From the NCBI GenBank assembly GCA_046290575.1, contig JBKAGX010000010.1:33973-97972 (forward strand): a stretch of 64,000 nucleotides of DNA, read 5' to 3'. The notes beneath the pieces are model-generated. The model had not been told where the DNA came from. It worked only from the letters and a program-made list of their open reading frames with translations, and did not search any database. A program made the translations under genes and the position numbers. Of the stretch, positions 43,715 to 52,448 are shown in pieces. Numbering within the stretch: the stretch's first letter is position 1; every line of letters begins with the position of its first letter. The DNA comes from JANQQJ01 sp046290575 (GTDB lineage: Bacteria; Pseudomonadota; Alphaproteobacteria; SMXS01).

Positions 43715-44475
43715 CCGAGAGTGCAATCCACGTTGCACCAGATCCAGCGCTCTATCTCGATGGCGTCTCCGTCAGCTTCGACGGTTTCAAGGCGCTGAAC
43801 AATCTCAGCATGGTCATCGATGTCGGCGAAATGCGTGCAGTGATTGGCCCGAACGGCGCAGGTAAGACAACCATGATGGATGTGATTACCGGCAAAACCC
43901 GTCCCGACACGGGTGAAGTAGCCTTTCATGGCGAGACGGATTTAACAAAGCTGGATGAGGCTCAGATCGCCAATCTTGGGATCGGACGGAAGTTCCAAAA
44001 GCCGTCTGTCTTCGAAAGCCACACAGTATGGGACAATCTTGAACTCGCCATGAAGGCAGACCGGGGACCTTTTGCTACGCTGTTCTCCCGGACAACCGCC
44101 GAGCATCGTGATCGGATCGATCAGATGTTGAATACCGTGGATCTTGTAGATCGACATGATGAATTCGCGGGCAGCCTGTCGCACGGTCAGAAGCAGTGGC
44201 TGGAAATTGGGATGTTGCTCATGCAGGAGCCAAGCCTGTTGCTGGTTGACGAACCGGTTGCCGGCATGACCGATGCAGAGACCGTGCAAACCGCTGAGCT
44301 GTTGAAGGAGATTGCACAGAGTCACTCGCTCATGGTCGTGGAACACGATATGGAATTCGTCGAGGCCCTCGGCGTAAAGGTTACCGTCCTGCATGAGGGG
44401 TCTGTCCTCGCCGAAGGCAGTCTGGATCACGTCCGCAATGACCAGCACGTCATAGACGTCTATCTGGGGCGCTAG
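43711..44475 (+). CDS. urtD: UrtD, urea ABC transporter ATP-binding protein, copy 1
   Basis: A 254-aa LivG-type ATPase. It shows an A-loop region VSFDGFKALNNLS, Walker A IGPNGAGKTTMMD, signature LSHGQKQWLEIGMLL, Walker B LLLVDEPVAGM and the switch His in VVEHDMEF. It is intact, in contrast to the frameshifted copy 2. It hydrolyses ATP to drive urea uptake by UrtABC together with UrtE. It overlaps urtC by 4 bases and precedes urtE by 2 bases. Confidence 0.94.
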   Translation: MTESAIHVAPDPALYLDGVSVSFDGFKALNNLSMVIDVGEMRAVIGPNGAGKTTMMDVITGKTRPDTGEVAFHGETDLTKLDEAQIANLGIGRKFQKPSVFESHTVWDNLELAMKADRGPFATLFSRTTAEHRDRIDQMLNTVDLVDRHDEFAGSLSHGQKQWLEIGMLLMQEPSLLLVDEPVAGMTDAETVQTAELLKEIAQSHSLMVVEHDMEFVEALGVKVTVLHEGSVLAEGSLDHVRNDQHVIDVYLGR

Positions 44476-44477
44476 TC

Positions 44478-45173
44478 ATGCTTGTGTGTCGCGACATAGA
44501 TCTGTTTTACGGCTCAAGTCAGGCGCTGCGCCAGGTGTCTATGCAGGCGGAGGTCGGCAAAGTGACCTGCGTTCTGGGCCGCAACGGCGTCGGCAAGACC
44601 AGCCTCATTCGGGCAATTGCCGGACAAGTTGCGCCGGCAAAAGGCCAGGTCATCTGGAACGATCGGGACATCACAAAGGCACCCGCTTATTCCCGGGCGG
44701 CTGCGGGGGTGGCCTTGGTGCCGCAGGGTCGCGAGATATTCCCTTTACTGACGGTGGAAGAGAATTTGCGGACAAGCTTTGCCGCGGTTCCTACCAAGCA
44801 ACGAGAGATTCTTCCGGAAATCTATGACCTTTTCCCGGTGCTCGAATCCATGTTGGGGCGGCGCGGCGGCGATCTTTCCGGCGGCCAGCAGCAGCAACTT
44901 GCCATTGCCCGTGCACTCGTCATGCGTCCGACCCTGCTGGTGCTGGATGAACCGACCGAAGGTATCCAACCCTCCATCATCAAGGACATCGCCCGGGTGA
45001 TTGCCCATTTGCGGGATCTTGGCAACATGGCGATAGTGCTGGTTGAACAATATTTTGAATTCGCCAGTGATCTTGCGGATTCGTTTGTCGTGATGGACCG
45101 GGGTGAGGTTGTCCTGGAAGGAGCCAAGGCAGATTTTGCAGAGGCCGATGTTCGTCGACACCTTACCGTCTAG
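44478..45173 (+). CDS. urtE: UrtE, urea ABC transporter ATP-binding protein, copy 1
   Basis: A 231-aa LivF-type ATPase with Walker A GRNGVGKTSLIRAIAG, signature LSGGQQQQLAIARAL, Walker B LLVLDEPTEGI and a switch-region His replaced by VLVEQYFEF, as usual in this subfamily. It pairs with UrtD. The end of this gene overlaps the likely start of ureD, so transport and urease genes appear to form one operon. Confidence 0.94.
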   Translation: MLVCRDIDLFYGSSQALRQVSMQAEVGKVTCVLGRNGVGKTSLIRAIAGQVAPAKGQVIWNDRDITKAPAYSRAAAGVALVPQGREIFPLLTVEENLRTSFAAVPTKQREILPEIYDLFPVLESMLGRRGGDLSGGQQQQLAIARALVMRPTLLVLDEPTEGIQPSIIKDIARVIAHLRDLGNMAIVLVEQYFEFASDLADSFVVMDRGEVVLEGAKADFAEADVRRHLTV

Positions 45174-46017
45174 AGCGGCCCCATCCAGTGATGTGGGCAT
45201 GCAGCGCGCGAGCGGTGTGGCCCGCGTTGGGTTCTCATGCGCCAAAGGAACCATAAGGGTCAGCGACCTCTATCAAAGTTCGCCGTGCCGGGTGCTGATG
45301 CCCCGGGTGGATGGCCGGGACCATGCAGAAACAGTCTTCATCAATACGGCGGGTGGCGTTGCCGGCGGCGATCAGCTCGACTATGCGTTAAGCGCGTCCG
45401 ATGGAGCGACCGTGCTGGCGACAACCCAGGCATCTGAGAAAATCTATAGCGCGATCGACAGGGACGCCCGTGTCTCCATGTCCCTTTCGGTGGGCGCCGG
45501 ATCGACCCTGGAGTGGCTGCCGCAGCAGACCATCGCGTTTGACGGCGCGCGCCTGAGACGAAAAACCCATATCGACGTTGAAGGCGATGGCCGGCTGCTC
45601 GCGCTGGACTGGCTCGTTATGGGCCGTCTCGCGCGTGGCGAAGTCATGAAGTCTGGTTCTGTTAAAGACGAATGGACTGTCCGCCGCAATGGCCGCCTCG
45701 CCTGGGTCGATGCGTTGCGTTTCACCGGCGACCTGGAGGGCCTGACAGACATGGCGGCTGTGTTGTCCGGCAATCGTGCGCTGGCGACGCTGGTCTATGT
45801 CGGTGATGACGCCGGCGATCATATCGACCTTGCCCGGAACCTGGCCCAAAGCTGCGGCTGCGTCGCCGGTGCGACGTCGGTACGCGGCATTCTGGTCGCA
45901 CGGTTCTTGGCCAGTGATGGCCTGACTCTTCTGAACAGCGTTGGCGCTTTTCTTGATCCGTTCAGGCAGGAATTGTCCGGATTGTCGCTCTGGCCGCCGA
46001 GGCTTTGGACATGTTGA
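45148..46017 (+). CDS. ureD: UreD, urease accessory protein
   Basis: About 289 aa. It shows the UreD/UreH pattern: VGFSCAKGTIRVSDLYQSSPCRVLMP, INTAGGVAGGDQL, ASEKIYSA and LEWLPQQTIAFDGA. UreD is the scaffold that binds apo-urease and recruits UreF and UreG for nickel delivery. The start is uncertain: ATG 45148 overlaps urtE by 26 bases; ATG 45199 (MQRASGVARVGF) is also plausible. Confidence 0.92.
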   Translation: MFVDTLPSRAAPSSDVGMQRASGVARVGFSCAKGTIRVSDLYQSSPCRVLMPRVDGRDHAETVFINTAGGVAGGDQLDYALSASDGATVLATTQASEKIYSAIDRDARVSMSLSVGAGSTLEWLPQQTIAFDGARLRRKTHIDVEGDGRLLALDWLVMGRLARGEVMKSGSVKDEWTVRRNGRLAWVDALRFTGDLEGLTDMAAVLSGNRALATLVYVGDDAGDHIDLARNLAQSCGCVAGATSVRGILVARFLASDGLTLLNSVGAFLDPFRQELSGLSLWPPRLWTC

Positions 46018-46030
46018 AAAGCGAGGACAT

Positions 46031-46333
46031 ATGAATCTGACACCCCGAGAGAAAGACAAGTTGATGATCGCGGTGGCCGCCATGGTCGCACGCGACCGGC
46101 TGGCGCGCGGCGTGAAGCTTAACTATCCAGAAAGCGTCGCCATCATCACCAATGAAGTGATGGAAGGCGCCCGAGACGGTCGTACCGTCGCCGAATTGAT
46201 GGCAAGCGGTGCGACAATTCTGACCCGCGATCAGGTCATGGAAGGGATCCCCGAGATGATCCACGACGTGCAGGTCGAAGCAACCTTTCCGGACGGCACC
46301 AAATTGGTGACGGTCCACAACCCTATCCGTTGA
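46031..46333 (+). CDS. ureA: UreA, urease gamma subunit
   Basis: A 100-aa protein starting MNLTPREKDKLMIAVAAMVA and ending VTVHNPIR, with the ARGVKLNYPESVAII block; exactly the length and pattern of the urease gamma chain. It forms the (alpha-beta-gamma)3 enzyme with UreB and UreC. Fourteen bases separate it from ureD; its stop is close to ureB (8-base gap). Confidence 0.96.
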   Translation: MNLTPREKDKLMIAVAAMVARDRLARGVKLNYPESVAIITNEVMEGARDGRTVAELMASGATILTRDQVMEGIPEMIHDVQVEATFPDGTKLVTVHNPIR

Positions 46334-46341
46334 GGCCTTCG

Positions 46342-46653
46342 ATGATACCAGGCGAAGTTATCACCGCTCCCGGACACATGGCGCTGAACGCAGGTTCGAA
46401 GTCCATTGTTCTGGTTGTTGCCAATACCGGCGATCGCCCGGTGCAGGTTGGCAGCCACTATCATTTTTTTGAAACCAATGACGGGCTGGAATTCGACCGT
46501 GCCGCCGCGCGTGGCATGCGGCTCGATATTGCAGCCGGTACGGCGCTGCGATTTGAGCCAGGTCAAAGCCGCGAGGTCGGGCTTGTCCCCTATGCCGGGA
46601 ACCGGACGGTGATTGGCTTCAATCAAGCCGTCATGGGCAAGTTGGAGGGTTGA
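46342..46653 (+). CDS. ureB: UreB, urease beta subunit
   Basis: A 103-aa protein with the family pattern MIPGEVITAPG, VQVGSHYHFFETN, LDIAAGTALRFEPG and VIGFNQAVMGKL. It forms the structural beta chain of urease. ATG 46342 is used; a TTG overlapping the ureA stop would add four residues. The gap to ureC is 4 bases. Confidence 0.96.
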   Translation: MIPGEVITAPGHMALNAGSKSIVLVVANTGDRPVQVGSHYHFFETNDGLEFDRAAARGMRLDIAAGTALRFEPGQSREVGLVPYAGNRTVIGFNQAVMGKLEG

Positions 46654-46657
46654 AGAT

Positions 46658-48370
46658 ATGCCAGTAGAAATCAGCCGGGCGGCCTATGCGGACATGTATG
46701 GCCCGACCACCGGCGACAAGGTCCGTCTGGCTGACACGGACCTGTTGATCGAAGTCGAAAAAGACCACACGATCTATGGCGAAGAGGTCAAGTTCGGCGG
46801 CGGTAAGGTCATCCGTGACGGCATGGGCCAATCACAGGTGTCCCGCGCTGACGGCGCCATGGATACGGTGATTACCAACGCGCTCATTCTGGACTATTGG
46901 GGCGTCATCAAGGCCGATATCGGGATTAGGGACGGCCTGATTGCCGCTATCGGCAAGGCCGGCAATCCCGATGTGCAGCAGGGCGTCGATATCATTATCG
47001 GCCCTGGCACGGAGATCATCGCGGGCGAAGGCAAGATCATCACGGCGGGCGGCCTGGACGTCCACATCCACTTCATCTGTCCCCAGCAGATTGAGGAGGC
47101 GCTGTTCTCCGGCATTACGACCATGATGGGCGGCGGCACGGGCCCCGCGACAGGGACCAATGCGACCACCTGCACCCCTGGTTCCTGGCACATCCACAAG
47201 ATGCTGCAGGCGGCAGAAGGCTTTCCGATGAATTTGGGCTTTTTCGGCAAGGGTAACGCCAGCTTGCCTGCAGCGCTTGTGGAACAGGTCAATGCCGGCG
47301 CCTGCGGTCTGAAGCTGCACGAGGACTGGGGCACGACAGCGGCAGCGATCGATTGTTGTCTGTCCGTAGCCGATGAGATGGACGTGCAGGTCATGATCCA
47401 TACCGATACGCTCAATGAGTCCGGTTTCGTCGAGACGACGGTGAATGCGTTCAAGGGGCGCACGATCCACGCCTTTCATACAGAAGGCGCTGGCGGCGGC
47501 CACGCGCCCGATATCATCAAGGTTTGCGGCGAGCTCAACGTGCTGCCCTCATCCACCAACCCGACGCGGCCCTATACCGTCAATACACTGGACGAGCATC
47601 TGGACATGCTGATGGTCTGCCACCATCTCGACCAGCGGATTCCCGAAGATGTCGCCTTTGCCGAAAGCCGTATCCGGAAGGAGACCATCGCGGCCGAGGA
47701 CTTGCTGCACGATATGGGCGCGTTTTCGATCATTGCATCTGACAGTCAGGCGATGGGCAGAGTAGGGGAGGTGATCAGCCGCACCTGGCAAACGGCCGAC
47801 AAGATGAAAAAGCAGTTTGGCGCGTTGGCTGATGAGGCGGGCGACAATGATAATCTGCGGGCGCGTCGCTATGTCGCGAAATATTCGATCAACCCCGCGA
47901 TTGCCCAGGGTGTGTCGGCCTATGTTGGATCCGTCGAAGTGGGCAAGCTGGCGGACCTTGTTGTCTGGTCACCGGCTTTCTTTGGCGTAAAGCCTGACCT
48001 GGTCCTGAAGTGCGGCACGATTGCCGCGGCGATGATGGGGGACCCCAACGCGTCCATTCCAACCCCGCAGCCTCAATATCTTCGGCCTATGTTCGGTGGG
48101 TTTGGCCAGTCCGTTCAGGCCAGCTCTGTGACATTTGTCAGTCGCGCTGCGGCTACCGCTGGGTTGGGCGCGGACCTGGGGCTGCAAAAACAGTTGCTTC
48201 CGGTCAGCAACACCCGTGGTGGCATCGGCAAGAAGTCGATGAAGTTGAACGATCTTACCCCGATCATGGACGTTAATCCTGAGACCTATGAGGTGCGCGC
48301 GGACGGTGTCTTGCTGACGTGTGAGCCTGCTGAAGTTGTGGCGATGGCTCAGCGATACTTCATGTATTGA
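46658..48370 (+). CDS. ureC: UreC, urease alpha (catalytic) subunit
   Basis: A 570-aa enzyme. Nickel-ligand His136 and His138 lie in GLDVHIHF, the carbamylated Lys219 in GLKLHEDWG, further nickel His in IHTDTLNE and HAFHTEGAGGGHAPD, and the mobile-flap Cys/His in MVCHHLD. All active-site elements are present, so a functional urease that splits urea into ammonia and carbamate is expected. The start at 46658 (MPVEISRAAY) is the family start; the upstream extension lies inside ureB. Confidence 0.98.
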   Translation: MPVEISRAAYADMYGPTTGDKVRLADTDLLIEVEKDHTIYGEEVKFGGGKVIRDGMGQSQVSRADGAMDTVITNALILDYWGVIKADIGIRDGLIAAIGKAGNPDVQQGVDIIIGPGTEIIAGEGKIITAGGLDVHIHFICPQQIEEALFSGITTMMGGGTGPATGTNATTCTPGSWHIHKMLQAAEGFPMNLGFFGKGNASLPAALVEQVNAGACGLKLHEDWGTTAAAIDCCLSVADEMDVQVMIHTDTLNESGFVETTVNAFKGRTIHAFHTEGAGGGHAPDIIKVCGELNVLPSSTNPTRPYTVNTLDEHLDMLMVCHHLDQRIPEDVAFAESRIRKETIAAEDLLHDMGAFSIIASDSQAMGRVGEVISRTWQTADKMKKQFGALADEAGDNDNLRARRYVAKYSINPAIAQGVSAYVGSVEVGKLADLVVWSPAFFGVKPDLVLKCGTIAAAMMGDPNASIPTPQPQYLRPMFGGFGQSVQASSVTFVSRAAATAGLGADLGLQKQLLPVSNTRGGIGKKSMKLNDLTPIMDVNPETYEVRADGVLLTCEPAEVVAMAQRYFMY

Positions 48371-48401
48371 GCCGGCCGCTGTCACAGATAACTGAGTCCA
48401 A

Positions 48402-48902
48402 ATGAAACGCGCTTTTTCCCATCTTTCGTCACGAGACCGGCCATCCGATGGGCCGGCGGACAGCGTTACCCTCGATTTTGATGCGCGTCATCGACGCCGC
48501 ATTGTGCTGGCGACGGATGCCGGTGAGAAGGTTCTGCTCGATCTTGACCGTGCTGTTGCCATGGCCCATGGCGATGCGCTTGTGCTGGAGGGTGGTGGCT
48601 GGATTGAAGTTCTGGCAGCAGACGAAAACGTAGTTGAGGTTTCCGCGTCGTCGCAAGCCGCCCTGTTACGGCTTGCCTGGCACCTGGGCAACCGACACTT
48701 GCCGGCAGAAATCACACCTTCGGCCATCTACATTCGGCCGGATTCCGTCATTGAATCAATGCTTGCCGATCTGGGCGCTACGCTTGCCCTTTGTCAGCGC
48801 AGCTTCCAGCCAGAGCGCGGCGCCTATGGTCATGGCAAAGAAGAAGAGGGCGCGACAGGCGACTATCAAGGCCACCATCAAGGGCACGATCATGCCCACT
48901 GA
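48402..48902 (+). CDS. ureE: UreE, urease nickel chaperone
   Basis: A 166-aa protein with an N-terminal peptide-binding domain, a central metal-binding domain (WHLGNRHLPAEI, RPDSVIESMLADLGATL) and a His-rich tail (GHHQGHDHAH) that stores nickel. It delivers nickel to UreG. It overlaps ureF by 11 bases. Confidence 0.94.
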   Translation: MKRAFSHLSSRDRPSDGPADSVTLDFDARHRRRIVLATDAGEKVLLDLDRAVAMAHGDALVLEGGGWIEVLAADENVVEVSASSQAALLRLAWHLGNRHLPAEITPSAIYIRPDSVIESMLADLGATLALCQRSFQPERGAYGHGKEEEGATGDYQGHHQGHDHAH

Positions 48903-49587
48903 CCTTGAAAAGATCCTGCGGCTTCAGACTTGGCTGTCGCCGTCGTTTCCGGTCGGCGGATACAGCTTCTCACATGCCTTGGAAGCGGCAATAGAGGCTG
49001 ACCTTGTCAGGTGCGCGGACAGCCTTCTCAATTGGTTGGAGGCGGACTTGACCGTTGGTGCCGGGCGGGTTGATGCGCTTTTGCTCTGTGCATCCTGGCG
49101 AGCCGTTTCCGCAAGGGATGCGGAAGCACTGATCGACGTCGCCGCGCTGGCTGCGGCTCTTCGTGGGACAGCCGAGTTCAGTCTGGAGGCCGAGGCACAG
49201 GGTGCCGCGTTCTTGTCGACCGTTACAAAGGTCTGGTGCAGTGAAACGCTCCTTTGGGCCTCTGACTGCTTGAAGTCTGCAGAGATCACCCTGGTCCTGC
49301 CCGTTGCGGTCGGCATGGCATGCGCTGCCGAAGAGCTTCCGCTCGAACTCTCCACGTCGTTTTTCTTGCACGCGCTTGTGGCAAATCTGGTCAGTGCGGC
49401 GGTTCGTGCTGTTCCGCTCGGTCAGACGGACGGTCAGCGTGTCATCGCTTCACTGGAAGCGGATATCGTACACATCGCGTCTGAGGCATTGGCCTGCGAT
49501 CTTGATGATATCGGGTCAGCGACATTGATGATCGATGTTCTGTCGATGCACCACGAGACCCAATACACACGGATTTTCCGCTCATAA
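48892..49587 (+). CDS. ureF: UreF, urease accessory protein
   Basis: A 231-aa helical protein starting MPTDLEKILRLQTWLSPSFP, with VGGYSFSHALEAAIE and the C-terminal AVPLGQTDGQRVIASLE block typical of UreF. It binds UreD-urease and regulates UreG GTPase activity. The start at 48892 lies inside the end of ureE; longer in-frame extensions are not family-like. Confidence 0.93.
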   Translation: MPTDLEKILRLQTWLSPSFPVGGYSFSHALEAAIEADLVRCADSLLNWLEADLTVGAGRVDALLLCASWRAVSARDAEALIDVAALAAALRGTAEFSLEAEAQGAAFLSTVTKVWCSETLLWASDCLKSAEITLVLPVAVGMACAAEELPLELSTSFFLHALVANLVSAAVRAVPLGQTDGQRVIASLEADIVHIASEALACDLDDIGSATLMIDVLSMHHETQYTRIFRS

Positions 49588-49617
49588 CGGAAACCGCTGA
49601 TGGAAAGGAAGGATGAT

Positions 49618-50253
49618 ATGAACGGCCCTTTGCGGATTGGAATTGGCGGCCCGGTCGGGTCAGGCAAGACGTCGTTGATTGAAGTCTTGTGCAAGCAGAT
49701 GCGTGATCATTACGACCTGTTTGTCATTACCAACGATATCTACACCCAAGAGGACATGTTGATCCTTAACCGGGCTGGCGCGTTAGCGAGCGAACGGATC
49801 ATGGGCGTCGAAACCGGCGGCTGTCCGCATACGGCGATCCGCGAGGATGCGTCGATTAATCTTGTGGCTCTTGACGAGATGGGTGGGCGGTTTCCGGCTG
49901 CTGAACTGTGCTTCATTGAATCAGGCGGCGACAACCTGGCTGCCACATTCAGTCCCGAACTTGCCGACATTACGATCTATGTCATCGACGTCGCTGCTGG
50001 TGAAAAAATACCCAGGAAAGGGGGGCCGGGGATTACGCGATCCGACCTCCTGATCATCAACAAGACCGATTTAGCGCCCTTGGTGGGCGCGGACCTGACC
50101 GTGATGGACAGCGATGCCCGCCGTATGCGCGGCGAACGCCCCTTCGTATTCAGCAATTTGCATGCGGGTGAAGGCGTCGCCGACATTATCAGCTTCATCG
50201 TCCGCAGTGGTGGCCTCCCAGACCGCATGCTTGGTCTTCAACAGGCCGGGTAA
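49618..50253 (+). CDS. ureG: UreG, urease accessory GTPase
   Basis: A 211-aa SIMIBI GTPase. It shows P-loop GGPVGSGKTSLIE, NDIYTQEDMLIL, the metal-binding CPH motif in ETGGCPHTAIREDAS and NKTDLAPLVG. It uses GTP to insert nickel into urease. ATG 49618 is preferred over 49600 because GGAAGGA lies just upstream of it. Confidence 0.96.
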   Translation: MNGPLRIGIGGPVGSGKTSLIEVLCKQMRDHYDLFVITNDIYTQEDMLILNRAGALASERIMGVETGGCPHTAIREDASINLVALDEMGGRFPAAELCFIESGGDNLAATFSPELADITIYVIDVAAGEKIPRKGGPGITRSDLLIINKTDLAPLVGADLTVMDSDARRMRGERPFVFSNLHAGEGVADIISFIVRSGGLPDRMLGLQQAG

Positions 50254-50298
50254 AGCCCATTTCAGGACAGAACTCTTGACTAGCGAGGAGAAAAATCA

Positions 50299-50703
50299 AT
50301 GAAGAGAAGTCAACAAAGAGTATTGGCCGGGATGATATTGGTTGGGGCGGCAATGAGCGACCCGGCAGCCGCCCACATTGATCATCTGGTTTTGCACAAC
50401 GAAGGCATGGCCGGGATCGGATCAGGACTTATGCATGTCCTGACGAGTTACGGGCACTTGGGCATTGCTGCTTTGATCGGAGGCATGATGGGTTTGATGC
50501 CATGGCGGATGTTTGGGGTTGTTATGGCAGCACTTGCCATGGGCGGAGCCGTCGGGCTCGCACACGGAATGGCGTTTTCACCGTTTTTTGAGACAGGCCT
50601 TGGTGTGGTTGGCCTTGCACTGGGCGTGGCTCTTGTGACGACGGCATCCGCCTTGATCTCAAGAGGCGCTTCAGGCGTTATTCGCGCCAGGAAAAGCCGC
50701 TGA
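50299..50703 (+). CDS. small HupE/UreJ-like membrane protein
   Basis: A 134-aa protein with signal or first helix (VLAGMILVGAAMSDPAAAH), then about three helices. The GLMHVLTSYGHLGIAALIGG segment resembles the HPLSGLDHL helix of HupE/UreJ, and a second HGMAFSPFF motif follows. HupE/UreJ proteins are usually about 190 aa with six or seven helices, so this is a shortened form. It lies 45 bases after ureG with its own AGGAG site, so a role in nickel or urea handling is inferred. Confidence 0.6.
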   Translation: MKRSQQRVLAGMILVGAAMSDPAAAHIDHLVLHNEGMAGIGSGLMHVLTSYGHLGIAALIGGMMGLMPWRMFGVVMAALAMGGAVGLAHGMAFSPFFETGLGVVGLALGVALVTTASALISRGASGVIRARKSR

Positions 50704-50715
50704 TGCCGGACACGG

Positions 50716-51045
50716 TCAGTGGCTGATCTGCCACGGTCTGGTCCCGCCACGCTTTAGACCATTGGCTGTCTTCGATGCGGCTTTTTTCGAACTTCCGGTA
50801 CAGCACGAACAACCGGGTCCATGACTGTGGCCGGTGGACCGTTTTGGGTCGTATTGTGCCTTTTCATTGGTCGCGTGCGCATGCCGCTCGGTTGCTCCAA
50901 TCAGTGACGTATTGGGCGCGCGTAAATAGGCCCGTGGGGCCGGTGTCCTGCATGAAGGACAAGCTTGAGGGATTGAGGCTTCAGACATCGGACGCATCTC
51001 TGTAAACGGTCCGCACTCGGTACAGCTATAGTCGTAGAAGGGCAA
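50716..51045 (-). CDS. fmdB: FmdB-family zinc-ribbon protein
   Basis: A 109-aa protein with the FmdB start MPFYDYSCTECGPFTEMRPM and a second CPSC pair (Cys8, Cys11 and the CPSC near residue 30) forming a zinc ribbon, then a tail with His and Cys (GHSHGPGCSCC). FmdB was first described as a putative regulator of the formamidase cluster of Methylophilus methylotrophus. Here it follows fmdA in the same direction, with a hairpin repeat between them. It ends 12 bases from the convergent HupE/UreJ-like gene. Confidence 0.88.
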   Translation of the reverse strand: MPFYDYSCTECGPFTEMRPMSEASIPQACPSCRTPAPRAYLRAPNTSLIGATERHAHATNEKAQYDPKRSTGHSHGPGCSCCTGSSKKAASKTANGLKRGGTRPWQISH

Positions 51046-51063
51046 TTTGGGGCCTCCGGCTAA

Positions 51064-51110
51064 GAGCGGGATCGGAAAAACAGATTTAGATTTTCCATGT
51101 GATCCCGCTC
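51064..51110. repeat. bulged hairpin repeat between fmdA and fmdB
   Basis: GAGCGGGATC (51064-51073) pairs with GATCCCGCTC (51101-51110); inside this, GGAAAA (51074-51079) pairs with TTTTCC (51091-51096), with the bases ATGT bulged out on one side. No T-run follows on either strand. A long stem with a one-sided 4-base bulge is also seen in the two hairpins upstream of icd. Confidence 0.6.
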
Positions 51111-51172
51111 AAATTTGTTGATTCCAGATCAGAACTGCCGTCTTGAGTGAACCCACCCAAGACTGGTGTGAT

Positions 51173-52405
51173 CTAGAGGTCAGGTGCAAGCGGAACCTGA
51201 ATCGACCCATCAAGATACTTGGTCGGTCCCATGTCGCTTGGCATCATATCGAACTCAAAGATGTCGGTCGGCAGCCAAAGCGTCGCGCAGGCATTCGGGA
51301 TATCGACAACGCCGGAAATGTGTCCTTGGACCGGGGCCGTGCCCAAAATGGCATAGGCCTGCGCGCCGCTATAACCGAACTTCTTGAGATACTCGATCGC
51401 GTTGAGACAGGCCTGGCGATAGGCGATATGCACATCCAGGTAGTGCTGCGTGCCGCTCTCGTCGACAGAGATTCCCTCGAAGATCAGGAAATCGTCATAT
51501 TTTGGGGCGATGGGAGACGGGCGGAAGATCGGATTCTTGATGCCATATTTCGACATCCCGTCCTTCAGCAGAGATACTTTGATATTGAGCCAGCCCGCCA
51601 TCTCGATGGCGCCGCAGAAGGTGATTTCGCCATCACCCTGACTGAAATGCAGATCGCCCATCGAGAGGCCGGCCCCATCAACATAAACCGGGAAGTAGAT
51701 TTTCGACCCACGCGACAGGTCCTTGATGTCGCAGTTACCACCATGTTCGCGTGGCGGCACGGTACGCGCCCCTTCGGCCGCCGCCGCATCGCGCTCATCG
51801 CCCTTTAACTGCCCCATATGAGCGGTTGGCCCGCCGTCCGGCAGCGTCGCCAGTGCGGGGACGCGGTCCGGGTCCGTGTCGAACAGCGCTTTCTCGCGCT
51901 CGTTCCAGGTTTCAAGCATCGCACGGTCAGGCAGGCAGCCGATAAGCCCGGGGTGAATAAGACCGGCGTATTTGACGCCGGGCACATGACGCGAGCTTGT
52001 GAACATGCCGTGAAAGTCCCAGATGCTTTTTTGAGCTTCCGGGAAATGTTCGGTCAGGAAGCCGCCACCGTTCTGTTTCGAGAAGAAACCGTTGAAGCCC
52101 CATTGGCTATTGTCAAAGGCCCCGATATCCAGGATATCGACGACTAATAGATCACCGGGCTCTGCACCTTTGACGCCAATTGGGCCGGACAGAAAGTGAA
52201 CCTGGCTCAGGTCGACATCACGGACATCCGACGCGTCGTCGTCGTCCTTAATCTGTCCGCCGGTCCAGTCATAGGTCTCCACCAGAAACTCATCTCCGGG
52301 CTCGACCCAACACGCCATGGGTATGTCAGGGTGCCACCTGTTGTGGACTTTTTCGTTCGTATAGGGCGACTCTGAAAGGTCGACCTTGATGAGTGTATCG
52401 GGCAT
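51173..52405 (-). CDS. fmdA: FmdA, formamidase/acetamidase
   Basis: A 410-aa enzyme of the FmdA/AmdA family. It shows FLSGPIGVKGAEPGDLLVVD, the WDFHGMFTSSRHVPGVKYAG segment, HGGNCDIKDLSRGSKIYFPV and FSQGDGEITFCGAIE. It hydrolyses formamide or short amides to ammonia and the acid in the cytoplasm. ATG 52405 (MPDTLIKV) follows AAAGGAAACG and starts 44 bases after urtE2. This places a cytoplasmic amidase directly downstream of the second Urt-type importer, as in fmd clusters of methylotrophs, so the importer probably carries formamide or short amides. Confidence 0.93.
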   Translation of the reverse strand: MPDTLIKVDLSESPYTNEKVHNRWHPDIPMACWVEPGDEFLVETYDWTGGQIKDDDDASDVRDVDLSQVHFLSGPIGVKGAEPGDLLVVDILDIGAFDNSQWGFNGFFSKQNGGGFLTEHFPEAQKSIWDFHGMFTSSRHVPGVKYAGLIHPGLIGCLPDRAMLETWNEREKALFDTDPDRVPALATLPDGGPTAHMGQLKGDERDAAAAEGARTVPPREHGGNCDIKDLSRGSKIYFPVYVDGAGLSMGDLHFSQGDGEITFCGAIEMAGWLNIKVSLLKDGMSKYGIKNPIFRPSPIAPKYDDFLIFEGISVDESGTQHYLDVHIAYRQACLNAIEYLKKFGYSGAQAYAILGTAPVQGHISGVVDIPNACATLWLPTDIFEFDMMPSDMGPTKYLDGSIQVPLAPDL

Positions 52406-52448
52406 TTGACGTTTCCTTTCTGCTGGCAACGGACAGAGTCCGCCTGGT

